A DNA stretch of 64,000 nt from assembly GCA_030512335.1 (NCBI GenBank), contig JAULSU010000004.1:5952001-6016000 (forward strand), read 5' to 3'. Under the pieces are notes generated by a model. It did not search any database. It saw nothing but the letters and a program-made list of their open reading frames with translations, and had not been told where the DNA came from. Origin of the DNA: Immersiella caudata (taxonomy: Eukaryota > Ascomycota > Sordariomycetes > Sordariales > Lasiosphaeriaceae). Positions 35,360 to 44,962 of this stretch are shown in pieces; position 1 is the stretch's first letter; the number at the start of each line of letters is the position of its first letter. A program made the position numbers and the translations under genes.

Positions 35360-36341
35360 ATGGATACCCAGGACGTGAACGATTCGAGAGGAAAAAGAAA
35401 ACTCCAGAATCGGGACGCCCAAAGACGCTTTCGTAAGTTTTGCACAATGCCCATTTCTTATTCTGTAAACACCTGAAAAGGCACAAATACTCACAATGTA
35501 CGTGATGCAGGAAGCAGAAAAAAGACAACAACCCTTCCCCTCGTATTGCAACAGCAAGGAGAATGCGACCGACTCGACACAGACAAAGCCTGTGTCTCCG
35601 CGTTCCGGGCGACAGAACATACTGCCGGCACTCTACCAATAGGCCTTGGAGCCGTCACTCCGGCACAATCACATAGAGCAGGCGATGATATAGACTTCAG
35701 CGCCATCTGTTTCAACGATAGGTCCTTAGATGATTTTCATCACCACATGTTCGGGGTTTCTTTCTCCCCAACACTGTGGCGAACAGGATCGCCATGTCAG
35801 TATATGCTATCACCGCCCGATGAAGGTACACCCGCCGCGAAAAATTCGAAGGGAGAAACTGCCGTTGGCACATGCAGCGAGACCGATCACATCCCCGATA
35901 TCTTCAACACGAGCCCTGGTATAGTTCCGAAAAGCACCGTACAGGCCACCTACTCCCTTGACCTCAAGGCTGCTTCTCAGAACAAAGATTCCTCGAGCAC
36001 CAGTGAGGTTTCAGATATTCCGTCGCCCGTAAGTAGCACACCTTCGTCGCTGGGGCTCCCCACAAGCTAAACCAAACCAGAAGCGACAAATCTCCGACTC
36101 GCCCAAGAAAGTCAACAGGGCAAGTAAACATGTAGGATGCTGCGTAGCCCACAAAGCCGAGACCATGATTCTTGATGTGCAAGAACTCTGCAACTTTGGC
36201 GTGCGCTTTGAACTTCTGGATCATTCAGAAGACAACGAACTCCAGGAGTGTTTGAGCTATCTCCGACAGAAGTTGTTGGAAATGGCCAAGTGCTCGGAGG
36301 GTGGCACGAGAGAAACAAGTGAGCTCAATCTAGAGGATTAG
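35360..36341 (+). CDS. bZIP-like transcription factor, probable cluster regulator
   Basis: Three exons: 35360-35432, 35511-36028 and 36081-36341, giving 283 aa. The introns (GTAAGT...GATGCAG and GTAAGT...AAACCAG) fit in phase. Residues 11-28 form a fungal bZIP basic region (KRKLQNRDAQRRFRSRKK), with the invariant Asn and Arg of the NxxAQxxFR signature. It sits very near the N-terminus and is interrupted by intron 1. No regular leucine heptads follow (TLPLVLQQQGECDRLDTDK), so dimerisation is unclear. The middle is Ser/Thr/Pro-rich. The C-terminus (VQELCNFGVRFELLDHSE, LSYLRQKLLEM) looks helical and has Cys residues as in Yap-type tails. It lies divergent from the ABC pump inside the candidate cluster and is the natural candidate to bind the shared promoter motif. 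Confidence 0.75.
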
Positions 36342-37502
36342 ATAGCATTCCAAGACCTTTGACGAGCCAGGAAGTTTAGAGAGCAGGGCTTTTGCGATGT
36401 TCAAGCACGAGCATTGATTCAAGGAGCTTTACAACGCAGTCGAGGTCGTTCAGCTGGCAGAGTTCACGCATTCGAAAGAGTATATCCATGGTGCAAATAG
36501 ACAGAAAATCATAATACAAAGATAGCCACTGTCATCGCCAGTAACAACATATCAATTTCAGCGATAAAACTGAGCTAGTGAGGCGAGCCTCAACCACAGT
36601 CCACGACCTCCCTCACTCTCTTGCCTGTCCGTCCTACCATACCTGATCCGCCGCTATCTCCCCCAGCTCTTTCCCAGGGCACTCATGCTGACATTCCCAT
36701 AATGATCGACGTTATACCTATTCCCCAAAACCTGCGCCGCATCATTGGATATGCCCATCCACAGCAACCGGCTCAACCGGTCAACATATGACCACCACAC
36801 CAAGATTTACGGCTGAGACAGGCCTTACTAGCCACCGCTTTGCACTTGTGCTACCTACCCAATCCGGCTTGGTCGCTGGGGCACGGCAACTTCCCGCATT
36901 GACTCAGCAGGACCCCACACGGTCGGCTGCTTACGAAGTTCTTTTGCAAAAAGACGTGGAGTATCAAAGGCGGCTGCATGGTTTTGGCGCAATCCTGCAC
37001 CTCCGCTTACTGTGGAGTTAGCTTGCAGTAACTCATATTTATGGATTGGTCGAGAGCGTTAGAGTCGTTCAGCTTTCGCATTCGGCAAATCATTAACTCC
37101 TGGATCGGGAGCTCAGCCACTCTGTTCCCACCAATCATGAGCCTTTGCTCTCATCGCCTTCTCGAGGTTGAAACGCGGGTGCAACTATGTGAGGGTTCTT
37201 TCTGTGGAATGACGGGCAGGGTCTCAGCCCACTAGTAGACATCTAATGTTCTATTTGCCTGGAACTTTATGGGGACTTCCGAGGCAAACCGGGCCCTCTC
37301 CATGCCAGGACAGGCGTATCGGTGACATGGACGTGAGAAGGAAGGGAACAATGTCACAATAGAAGGGGGGGAACTGTGGAACCACGCAGTGGAAGACCCA
37401 AGGCAACATGAGCTCTCTGTGGCTGCAAAATGTGGAATGTACACACTCCACCTCCACAGACAAAGATGGAAGGCCTTGCCGTCCTACAAAAACGTTTCCT
37501 TC
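36342..37502. other. gene-free spacer in the cluster
   Basis: 1.2 kb between the bZIP-like gene and the S41 peptidase 3' end. No frame with recognisable features; no repeat seen. Confidence 0.4.
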
Positions 37503-39857
37503 CTAGCTCTGTCCAAACATCATATGTGCAGTGCGTCTCCCAACCAAGCCCTGACCGGCTGCTGCATCTCGTTGTTGATTCTCCGACTCCTGATCACGAG
37601 GAATCAGAACAGGCGGTCGAAGGTAAGGCAGCGGTGGGATAAAAGCCGCACGTTCCATCTCGGGATGGACAGAAGGCTTCGCCGTGTAGCTGATACCGCC
37701 AAAAGCGCATTTGCTCCCCTTGAAGGCGGCTCCGGCGGCGGCTTTCCACACATTTGAGATATTGAAAAGCATGTCAGCCAGCCAATAGAGACGGCAGTCT
37801 GATGTCTCTACAACAAACTGGGCCGGAATGCCATCATGCCAATTTTTGCGCAAGATCTCGTCACGGACATTGAGGCTGGTGTACGAAGAGCGTGACTCCA
37901 CATATGATGTAAAGCGATCGAGCTGTACAATCAGATCTGTGTCGTTGATGGTAGAATGACGCTTTGCCGCTTGCGTGTACTCGAATACAGTACGGAAAGA
38001 CCAGGCCTGTGAACCCTTGACGCCACCGACGCCCTGGATAGTGGTGCTGGTGTCGGGCCGGCCGCCCATCGCGACGCTCTTCACGCCTGTCTCTTTCATA
38101 AACTGCGAGAAGAGCGAGCACGCCGAAGCGCAGGCGCCATCGTAGAGCAAGACGATATTTTCGGGACCGCCAAACGGCCGTCGGGAATAGTGCGCACGAG
38201 ACCTGTAGCCAGTAACGTCGAAGCCAATCCCATACGTGGCGTTTGTGGTGTCGTGCGGGTTGTCAAAATTCCACTGCAGGAGGTCAGTGTACTTATCGCC
38301 CTGGAATGCCTCCTATATAGAGAATTAGTCCGTGTGGCGGTTTCTTTGGCCTTGACATGGGTACTCACTTGTTTGAACTTTGCCTCGTACGAGGTAAACG
38401 GTCCCCGGTCTCGATTCAAGTCGTACCGCCAATTGAAGACCGACTCGCACTGACGGATTAGCTCGTCGGGGGCATTTTTTGGATCATATTCCTTGCAGTT
38501 CCTAGAGAAGACCTCTGACACGGATTGAAATGCGGGTGAGAAACGTAAGCGACCTGTGCCCTCCTGGACGACGTCTGGAAATATCTGGCGAAACCTGAAG
38601 GCTACCGTCAGATAAAATACCATTTGCTTGGCAAAAAGACACATGAGCTTACGTGTCGTAGGCCTGGAAGATGTATCCACCGTCGTTGGCCTGGAGATCG
38701 ACAAGTAGCTTCCTCTTTTCTGCGGCATTGGCGGCAACGAGGAAATCTTCGACGACCTTCTGGAACTCTGCAGGATTGTGGGACCCGAACGATCTCAGAG
38801 CTAGAACAGCAACATCGTTCAAGCCTGGCTCGTCGAGAAAGTAGCCTGAGACGACGGCATCCTTGGAAATGATGACGGGCGAAGGGTACCCGCTTACGCT
38901 TGTTCGGGTCGCGGTAGATGGGATCATGGATGTGGCTGTGGGCGGTGGCGATGGGGTAGGGTTCTCCGTGGAGTCTGCAGTTCTGGCTCCGGGGGCAAAC
39001 CTTTCGAAAAAGGTAAAACCATCGATAACTCCATTCCAGTCACCCTTGAGTTTGGCGATATTGTTGAGTTGAAACGACGTCCCGTTCTGCAGCTGGAAAG
39101 AAGTAGCTTGGCCGGGGTACACGTAGGCAATGCGGCCGCCCTGCTTGAACTGCCCGGCCTTGTTGGAAGCGGCCATGGCCCTCGAGTAGAACATGAGATT
39201 GTAGGCAGCATCGGAGTCCTGCATCCCTGTAGTGAGGATGCTGCGGTCTTTGACAAAAGTGAAGGCGTCGATGCCGTTTATTTGCGTGACAGTAGATGCT
39301 GCATCGGGGGATGAAACGACGTCGTCGAGGAACTTGATGACAGGAGGGGCGATGCCGTCTTCGCTGATAGACACAAGGGCCAGCGGAATTTCCCATTCCA
39401 CGGCGTTTGTCAAAATGTCCGGACTCACTGACAAGTGACCGTCGTGCGCGGCGCCAAAGACGCTGACGAACAGCTCTTGCTGCCAGGAATGCTCATTGGG
39501 AAACAAGTCAGCCTCCAGCCCGGCGCGGACACGATCGAGAGCCGCGAGGACATCGTGCGGAGGAAATTGGTAGTTCGCGGGCGGGGTCTTCAAAAACGCC
39601 AAGTTGGACTGCCACTCGAGGTACGGTTTCAGCTCAAAAACGAACTTGAGGGCGGCGGGCTTGTTGATCGGGACGGATTTGATGCAATCGTAGGCGAGGC
39701 TTGCTTCGACCGTGGGACGAGGTGTTGCTGCTGTCTGGGCAGCCCACGAAGCGCTGACAGCAGCGCAGGGAGCTGTGCCGGTGGCAGCCGCGAGCCCACG
39801 AACTGCGAGCGACAGTCCGATGACCGCAGCGCTGATCGGGGCAAGACACCCCATCAT
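37503..39857 (-). CDS. secreted S41-family peptidase-like protein
   Basis: Exons 38653-39857, 38369-38594 and 37503-38312, with phases consistent, giving about 746 aa. The N-terminus is a signal peptide (MMGCLAPISAAVIGLSLAVRG). The first half carries the fungal S41 N-terminal block (FVFELKPYLEWQSNLAFL, GAAHDGHLSVSPDIL and ISEDG...PVIKFLDD). A Ser/Pro/Thr linker follows. The catalytic half has LLVDLQANDGGYIFQAYDTF and the nucleophile motif LLYDGACASACSLF (Ser about 540). This is the CPAF-like S41 subfamily. S41 peptidases of this type sit in dikaritin clusters (ustP, phomP1) and are thought to help process the precursor. It lies 7 kb from the repeat precursor and carries two abutting copies of the cluster motif in its promoter, so a role in precursor maturation is a reasonable inference. 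The C-terminal tail is rich in Arg/Gln. Confidence 0.85.
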
Positions 39858-40603
39858 GGCCAGTGGCCAACGGCGGCAATGTGAGGCTAGCGGGTCGCTC
39901 TGGGTTCTTCGGGAATCGGTGGTTCTCTCTTGACTCGTGACTCAGCGAGGGACGGCGGGATCGGGTATGGTCTTTGTTTCGCCATTTCTCCTCTCTTCTT
40001 GTTGCAGCGCGACTGTGGGCATAAGATTCTGGACGTTGGCTGCATGTTTGTGGCGAGGATCGGCGCCGTAAAGACGCAGCCTTGAATGAAACCCGTTTGC
40101 TTGGATCAGCCTTATGATCAGGCGTTGACAGGCCATGCATGCTGACATGCAAGCTGACAGGGCAAGGATCCCCAGCAGCGGAGTGCAAAGTCCTGGATCC
40201 GGACTCTCCACATTGTTTGTGGATTGCCCATCCAACGGCGCGAAGGCTGAACAGGTCGAAACAAGTTCTTATCCGCACCAAACGCTACAGATTAGGTCTC
40301 AGAAGTGGAGTTTTGCGTGCAAACTTCGACAGCGACTAGCCCCTTCAATTTCGCGAGCTTCATTTGCAGCCCTAGAAACGAAGCTATCGCTAACCTAACC
40401 AGCGCCGAACCAGGCCTCTAAACCCAGGCAAAACGATCAACCCTTTGGAAGAAATATTAGAAGCAGATAACACGACCCGTACCTAATTTCAGTGCGCTAA
40501 AAGCCATCCGCGCGGGTTGTACTGTCCTGTGGAAGTGGAGCCATCTACAAGTCCATTCAACGCACCTTTTTGGAAGAAACGACCAAACCCGAAGAAGCGA
40601 GGC
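39858..40603. other. promoter region of the S41 gene, otherwise gene-free
   Basis: No gene. It holds the double motif at 40134-40158. Short frames here (for example 39942-40235) have no support. Confidence 0.4.
40134..40158 (-). promoter_or_regulatory. two abutting cluster motifs in the S41 promoter
   Basis: On the minus strand GTCAGCTTGCATG (40158-40146) runs directly into GTCAGCATGCATG (40146-40134), sharing one base. That is a perfect 12-bp tandem of the GTMAGCWTGCATG element. It lies about 280 bp upstream of the S41 start codon, similar to the distance seen for the precursor gene. Confidence 0.65.
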
Positions 40604-40682
40604 TGTCACAAACTACCACTTTACTAAAAAGCACAGAACGTTCCTTACTTCTGACAAGTGGTAATTGCTGTTATATCCGACA
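40604..40682 (+). repeat. solo LTR of the miniature TRIM family, TSD GAGGC
   Basis: 79 bp starting TGTCACAAACTACCACTT and ending ATATCCGACA, flanked by perfect GAGGC duplications (40599-40603 and 40683-40687). It is clearly related to the 78-bp LTRs of the complete element at 51542-51852 (shared TACCACT...CTGACAAGTGGTAAT core and TGTC...GACA ends). It is thus an excision remnant of the same miniature retrotransposon, lying inside the cluster. Confidence 0.85.
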
Positions 40683-41211
40683 GAGGCATAAAAAGAATAA
40701 GAAAGCAAAAGAGCACCCAGCCCCAGAATGGAACTACGAACATCTCGTGCGGCTATCAGCTATCACCTCGCGATTGGTATGATAAGGATGGAAACCTGGA
40801 ATGGCAATCGGATAGATTCTACTCGACGGCAAGCGAGGAGCGATGGCTATGCGAGCTGTCGCCGCAAGGTGCTCTGACCACGTGCTCTGGTACTATATCC
40901 TTCGGCGGGCACATGCCACTAGTGGCTAGTGGACACAGTGGAGCAGGGCTATTGAACAAGGGAGTCCATTTCATCCCGACTTTGAGAGGAAGTGGACGTC
41001 CCAATCCGGCATCCAGGGCACCCTCATTCTAACTTCTGACGCGATCCTCCAGTCTTGCGTCCTGGCCGACAAGCGATCATCGCGGCTCAACCCATCTACT
41101 GAGTTCCTTATACAATAACATTGCTGGCCGCGGTGAAAGAAGCCACAAGTGCTCGAGACAGAAAAAACAGAAGCATCTTCGATTGTTCGGGGGGGAGGAT
41201 CTATTGAACAG
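40683..41211. other. gene-free spacer
   Basis: Downstream of the dioxygenase-like gene (which ends at 41212). No supported coding frame. Confidence 0.4.
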
Positions 41212-43125
41212 CTACAAGCGCCGAAGACAAACTTCCCCAGGCTCAACTGCTACGCCATTCGCGTAGGTTTGCTCTACCACCAAAACGCAAGCAATGTAAG
41301 CCCTCAGAAACGCTGAGGCATTGGAATCAACCCTCTGCGCCAATTCTCTGTCCATGAACGGTAGAATCTGATCAGTGATGAAGAACAGAAAGAGATTTGT
41401 CGTAATATACGTCTCCACCTTCTCGCACCGCGTCAGAGACTCTCCCAAATCGACAATGAGCTGGTGCGCTGAGGAAAGCTGTTGCTGGTGACGATCGATG
41501 CTCTCGACGGCAAAGTTGACAGTGTCCGAAAAGGCTTCGCGAAGCAAGCGTGCAACTTCGTATGCGCTCTGCTGCAGCACCGCTGGGGGCCGGACATCCG
41601 CCATGGTAAATCGGTATCCCTCGACGGCCGTAAGCCATCGAGAGTCGATAATCTCAGCGATTCTTTGCTTCGGCATGGTCCAGATGCTCTTGCGGGCAGG
41701 CTTCCTGATCTCTTCGTGACCATCATGGTAGATGATCAGATCCAGAAGGCCATGCTTGTCATATGCCATGGCACCAGCGAGCTTTTCAACAAGGAGACGT
41801 CGAGAAATACTACCGCCGGCAAAGGAGAGGTAGTGGCCTGCTTCGAGTTTGAGCTGCGTGGAAAAGGGCGCGTTGACGATGATTTCTCGCCATCGCTGCA
41901 GCTTCTCGCCCGACAACGTCAACTGCGCCGTATCGACTAGCGATGCCTCATGATTCTCGTCGAGAAGTTCCGCCATCTTGGACTCAATCTTCCGGGCCCT
42001 GCTGCCGATGATGCGGCAAAACTGACCGACCTGGCTGCCATCTTGATAGCCAAGAAGAAGGTCTGCCACGGACGTCGGCTCCTGGATTCCATAAATAGCC
42101 GGATCGATCAAGGCGCCTGGGTGGTCCGAAGCCAGGTGGAAGGCAGAGATGACACAGCTCCGTGTGTTCCCGTCCTTGTTTCGGTACCGATGGTGGACCA
42201 GAGAGCCGGCGTTGAAGACGATGGTGACAGGCTGGTCGGGATACTCCACTTCGACCACGGTGGGTGGGCGTCCGGTGACGTTCTGCTGGAAGGCAAAGAC
42301 CGAGTCAATGGTTAGGTTGGTGATGAAGAGGCTGTCGTTTTCTGTCGACCAGGGTTGCTGGGTGGCCATGTCGACCCGCACTGCCCGAGTACCCTTGTGC
42401 GTCCCTGGCAGGAAGGTGAAGTTTTGGCTCGCTGGCCCCTTGACCTTGTCCTTCTCCCAGCCCACCAAGATCTTGTATTCATCTCGAAAGGGGGTGTTGT
42501 CGACATGAAGCATGTTGTCCTGAGCGTTGACGGATATAGGCTGCGTATCTTTGCCTCTGGCATCGGTCATCCGAACCGGGCCGCCCATGGCGTAAGCCAT
42601 CAGAGCAATGACGAGAGGGTGAATCATGGCGTCGCCATAGGTCGGGCTTTGGAAGAACCGAGGGTGCTCAACGAGGTGCGAAAATGAATGCAGGAACGCA
42701 TGGCTGCCCTCATGCGCCATGATGTCGGAGAAGTCGTCGATCAAGCGCTGAAAGGCAGTGCCATTGACCAGACCGGCGAACACTGCGCAGCCATCGCGTT
42801 GCAGCAGTTCTGCTAGTCGGATGAAACGAGCCTCGGCCTCTGTGGTGTTGACCCATTCCTTGCGAAGCTCTCGCAGCAGATCCTTTCGGAAGCTGTGCAC
42901 AGAGTTGGCAGCCGGGCCAGCACGAAACTCGTTCGCTTCAACGCTGATACATGGTGCAGAGGGTTTCGAGATGAGAGAGTCTACTAGGGCTTCCTGCTCC
43001 TCAGCTGAGGCGGTAACAGACAAGCTGATTGGAACGAGGTCGTCAGGATCAACTCGACAGTGGTCGAGCGAGGAGCTGAGGGCCCCGGCGAAGAGGTCTT
43101 GGTCTCTTCTCTGGATTGCTTTCAT
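41212..43125 (-). CDS. phytanoyl-CoA-dioxygenase-like Fe(II)/2-oxoglutarate enzyme
   Basis: Single exon, 637 aa, no signal peptide. The central region resembles PhyH-type dioxygenases. A candidate iron-binding pair is H207 and D209 in MLHVDNTPFRDEYKILVGW, followed by FLPGTHKGTR. The distal His is H311 or H312 in LVHHRYRN. The His-x-Asp...His spacing of about 100 residues fits the family. The length is twice that of a minimal PhyH protein: the C-terminal 280 residues (YLSFAGGSISRRLLVEKLAG, YHDGHEEIRKP) form a separate helical region that I cannot name. Expected activity is hydroxylation or desaturation of a substrate using O2 and 2-oxoglutarate. It lies divergent from the two-HxxHC protein and shares its motif-bearing promoter, so a tailoring role on the peptide is plausible but unproven. 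Confidence 0.75.
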   Translation of the reverse strand: MKAIQRRDQDLFAGALSSSLDHCRVDPDDLVPISLSVTASAEEQEALVDSLISKPSAPCISVEANEFRAGPAANSVHSFRKDLLRELRKEWVNTTEAEARFIRLAELLQRDGCAVFAGLVNGTAFQRLIDDFSDIMAHEGSHAFLHSFSHLVEHPRFFQSPTYGDAMIHPLVIALMAYAMGGPVRMTDARGKDTQPISVNAQDNMLHVDNTPFRDEYKILVGWEKDKVKGPASQNFTFLPGTHKGTRAVRVDMATQQPWSTENDSLFITNLTIDSVFAFQQNVTGRPPTVVEVEYPDQPVTIVFNAGSLVHHRYRNKDGNTRSCVISAFHLASDHPGALIDPAIYGIQEPTSVADLLLGYQDGSQVGQFCRIIGSRARKIESKMAELLDENHEASLVDTAQLTLSGEKLQRWREIIVNAPFSTQLKLEAGHYLSFAGGSISRRLLVEKLAGAMAYDKHGLLDLIIYHDGHEEIRKPARKSIWTMPKQRIAEIIDSRWLTAVEGYRFTMADVRPPAVLQQSAYEVARLLREAFSDTVNFAVESIDRHQQQLSSAHQLIVDLGESLTRCEKVETYITTNLFLFFITDQILPFMDRELAQRVDSNASAFLRAYIACVLVVEQTYANGVAVEPGEVCLRRL

Positions 43126-43378
43126 TTCGGCGAGTAGGTTTTTCCTTGATTGAGACTAGTGTCTGCTGATCTTTCCGGAGGTGGTACGGTGTAAGTCTCA
43201 CAGGCGGAAACGAGCAGAGATTCATCGTCGCAAGATATAACAATTCCTAGCACGCCGTTTATACCCAACAACAACGCCACCGAGTGGCAGGGCAAGATTG
43301 GCCTACATCATCTCGTCTCTTTTCCTCCCATGGCACCGGCTTACCCCAAGGGATAATCCAAACTGGCAGTTTGCGTTT

Positions 43379-43445
43379 CATGCTGACATCGGGGGTGGCT
43401 TACGGTCTCGGTGCTCAGGCCCAGCGACGGTTCATGCATGCTTAC
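43379..43445 (-). promoter_or_regulatory. cluster motifs in the dioxygenase / HxxHC-protein divergent promoter
   Basis: Minus strand GTAAGCATGCATG at 43445-43433 is an exact match to GTMAGCWTGCATG. A partial copy, GTCAGCATG, lies at 43387-43379. They sit between the divergent starts at 43125 and 43586, so both genes could be served. Confidence 0.6.
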
Positions 43446-43585
43446 ACGACAACCCAGCTGTGCCGCCCAAGGCGGCCACCACCTCCCACCTTCTTGCAAA
43501 CGCCAACTCAGGCCTTTGTGATCTTCTCGTCCCCTTGGGTTGGCTTCCAGTAGAGTACCGTTAGCATCGACCTGCCACACGCACA

Positions 43586-44290
43586 ATGACTCCGACCTCA
43601 GAAGCATATTCAAGGCTGAAGCAATGCGATGAAGACCTCTCGACGGTCTCAGCGTCTGAAGACTACGATGACGAGGAAAACCAGCACGAAAAGCCCAAAC
43701 ATCCATCGTTTATCAAGTACGCTAGTATGGCACTCTTCGTCCTCAGCACCATCAGTTGCGCCGCTCTAGGCTACACGGCCTACCCGGCCCTTCAAGACCG
43801 CTTGCGTTCATCAGCATCCCCATCCGAACTGCACTGCGGCAACTCCTCCGCTGAAGCACGAACCCTCGGATGCGTCTTCGACCTTTTAACCAACAACTGG
43901 ATGCCAGCATATTGCGCCGATCCCAAAACAGACTCCGAGTACCGAGATTGGGTCGTCCATCCGTCCCGAAATCTCGGCGCATGGGCTTTCTTCCACGATC
44001 CAGCAGCGAAACACAGAATCATATCAGAAGACCATCTTTCGGATCTCGTTGGGGAACATATTTATACAACCACAGAGAACCATCTGGCGCACTGTACGTT
44101 CCTTGCGCGACGGATGCATCGTCTTGTGACAAGGGAGATTTCCGCTGTGGCGCACAATACGTTTGCTCATACGGTACATTGTACTTCGGCTTTGCTGAAG
44201 GCTATATCCTTGAATTCTACCGTGGGAGTATCGGAAGAAGGACTGATAGGGTCTACATTTGATGTCGGGATTGTTTCTTGTTTGGTTTGA
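43586..44290 (+). CDS. UstYa-like membrane protein with two HxxHC motifs (phomopsin-cluster-associated type)
   Basis: Single exon, 234 aa. An acidic N-terminus is followed by one membrane segment (about 44-65, MALFVLSTISCAALGYTAYP), giving type II topology with a lumenal body. Then comes AEARTLGCVFDLLTNNWMPAYC (cited by key residues: C96, W105, C110), a signature of a family seen near UstYa and phomopsin-type clusters. Two HxxHC motifs follow, HLAHC (166-170) and HTVHC (195-199). In UstYa oxidases paired HxxHC motifs are essential and probably bind metal. Their spacing here (29 residues) is shorter than in classical UstYa. Likely role: oxidative modification of a secreted-pathway peptide in the Golgi or ER lumen. 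It lies 2.4 kb from the precursor. Motifs are visible directly; the oxidase role is inferred. Confidence 0.8.
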   Translation: MTPTSEAYSRLKQCDEDLSTVSASEDYDDEENQHEKPKHPSFIKYASMALFVLSTISCAALGYTAYPALQDRLRSSASPSELHCGNSSAEARTLGCVFDLLTNNWMPAYCADPKTDSEYRDWVVHPSRNLGAWAFFHDPAAKHRIISEDHLSDLVGEHIYTTTENHLAHCTFLARRMHRLVTREISAVAHNTFAHTVHCTSALLKAISLNSTVGVSEEGLIGSTFDVGIVSCLV

Positions 44291-44962
44291 GGGTATGGGA
44301 ATGGGTTGTTACTTACGTGTAGTAGGAATGTTCTTTTGGATTATTGAAGCCATGCTTGTATGGCTTCCTAGCGCCAGTGAGCCTAGATACATGTAGCAAG
44401 GCGTATTTGAGCGTATTACACTATAGGTTTCTTTTTTCCTTTTTCTTTTTTTTTTTTTTTTTATAAAAAAAAGATATTATCCTGCCATTATTAGTCTTAA
44501 AAACGTAGAGAAAAGACCTGGTACTTTGATTCAAGCCGTGAGAATGCTATGGAAATCGGTGTTCTGTAGGTTACAGTTTGATGTTAAATAACACCCTGGT
44601 TAAGGGGGAAATCCGAAAGACATGGGAAATGAACATCTTCACACAGATTATACCATGGTGACTCAGTTGTTAAAACACGAGCTTTGTTGCATCGCCAAAG
44701 TCATTGACTGCCTCGAAGGAGACGATCCTGATACTAATCTAAGCTCTCAGTTTGCACGGTAAGTCTTGGCGCTGGGACTCATGTCCTTTGCAATGGGCTG
44801 CTAAGCCCTCAAGCTGATACAACTTAAACCTTTTCCACCATTTTCTACCACTTTCCATCACAGCACTGGGGCAGATGGTGGTACTTCATGAGCCCATACC
44901 CTGTTGCTCTCAGTACGGGCTCTTCCCTGATAGAGATGTCAGCGCTGCGATCAACTTCATTT
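44291..44962. other. 3' convergent spacer, no gene
   Basis: Includes a poly-T/poly-A stretch at 44430-44473. No coding region between the two convergent UstYa-type genes. Confidence 0.5.
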
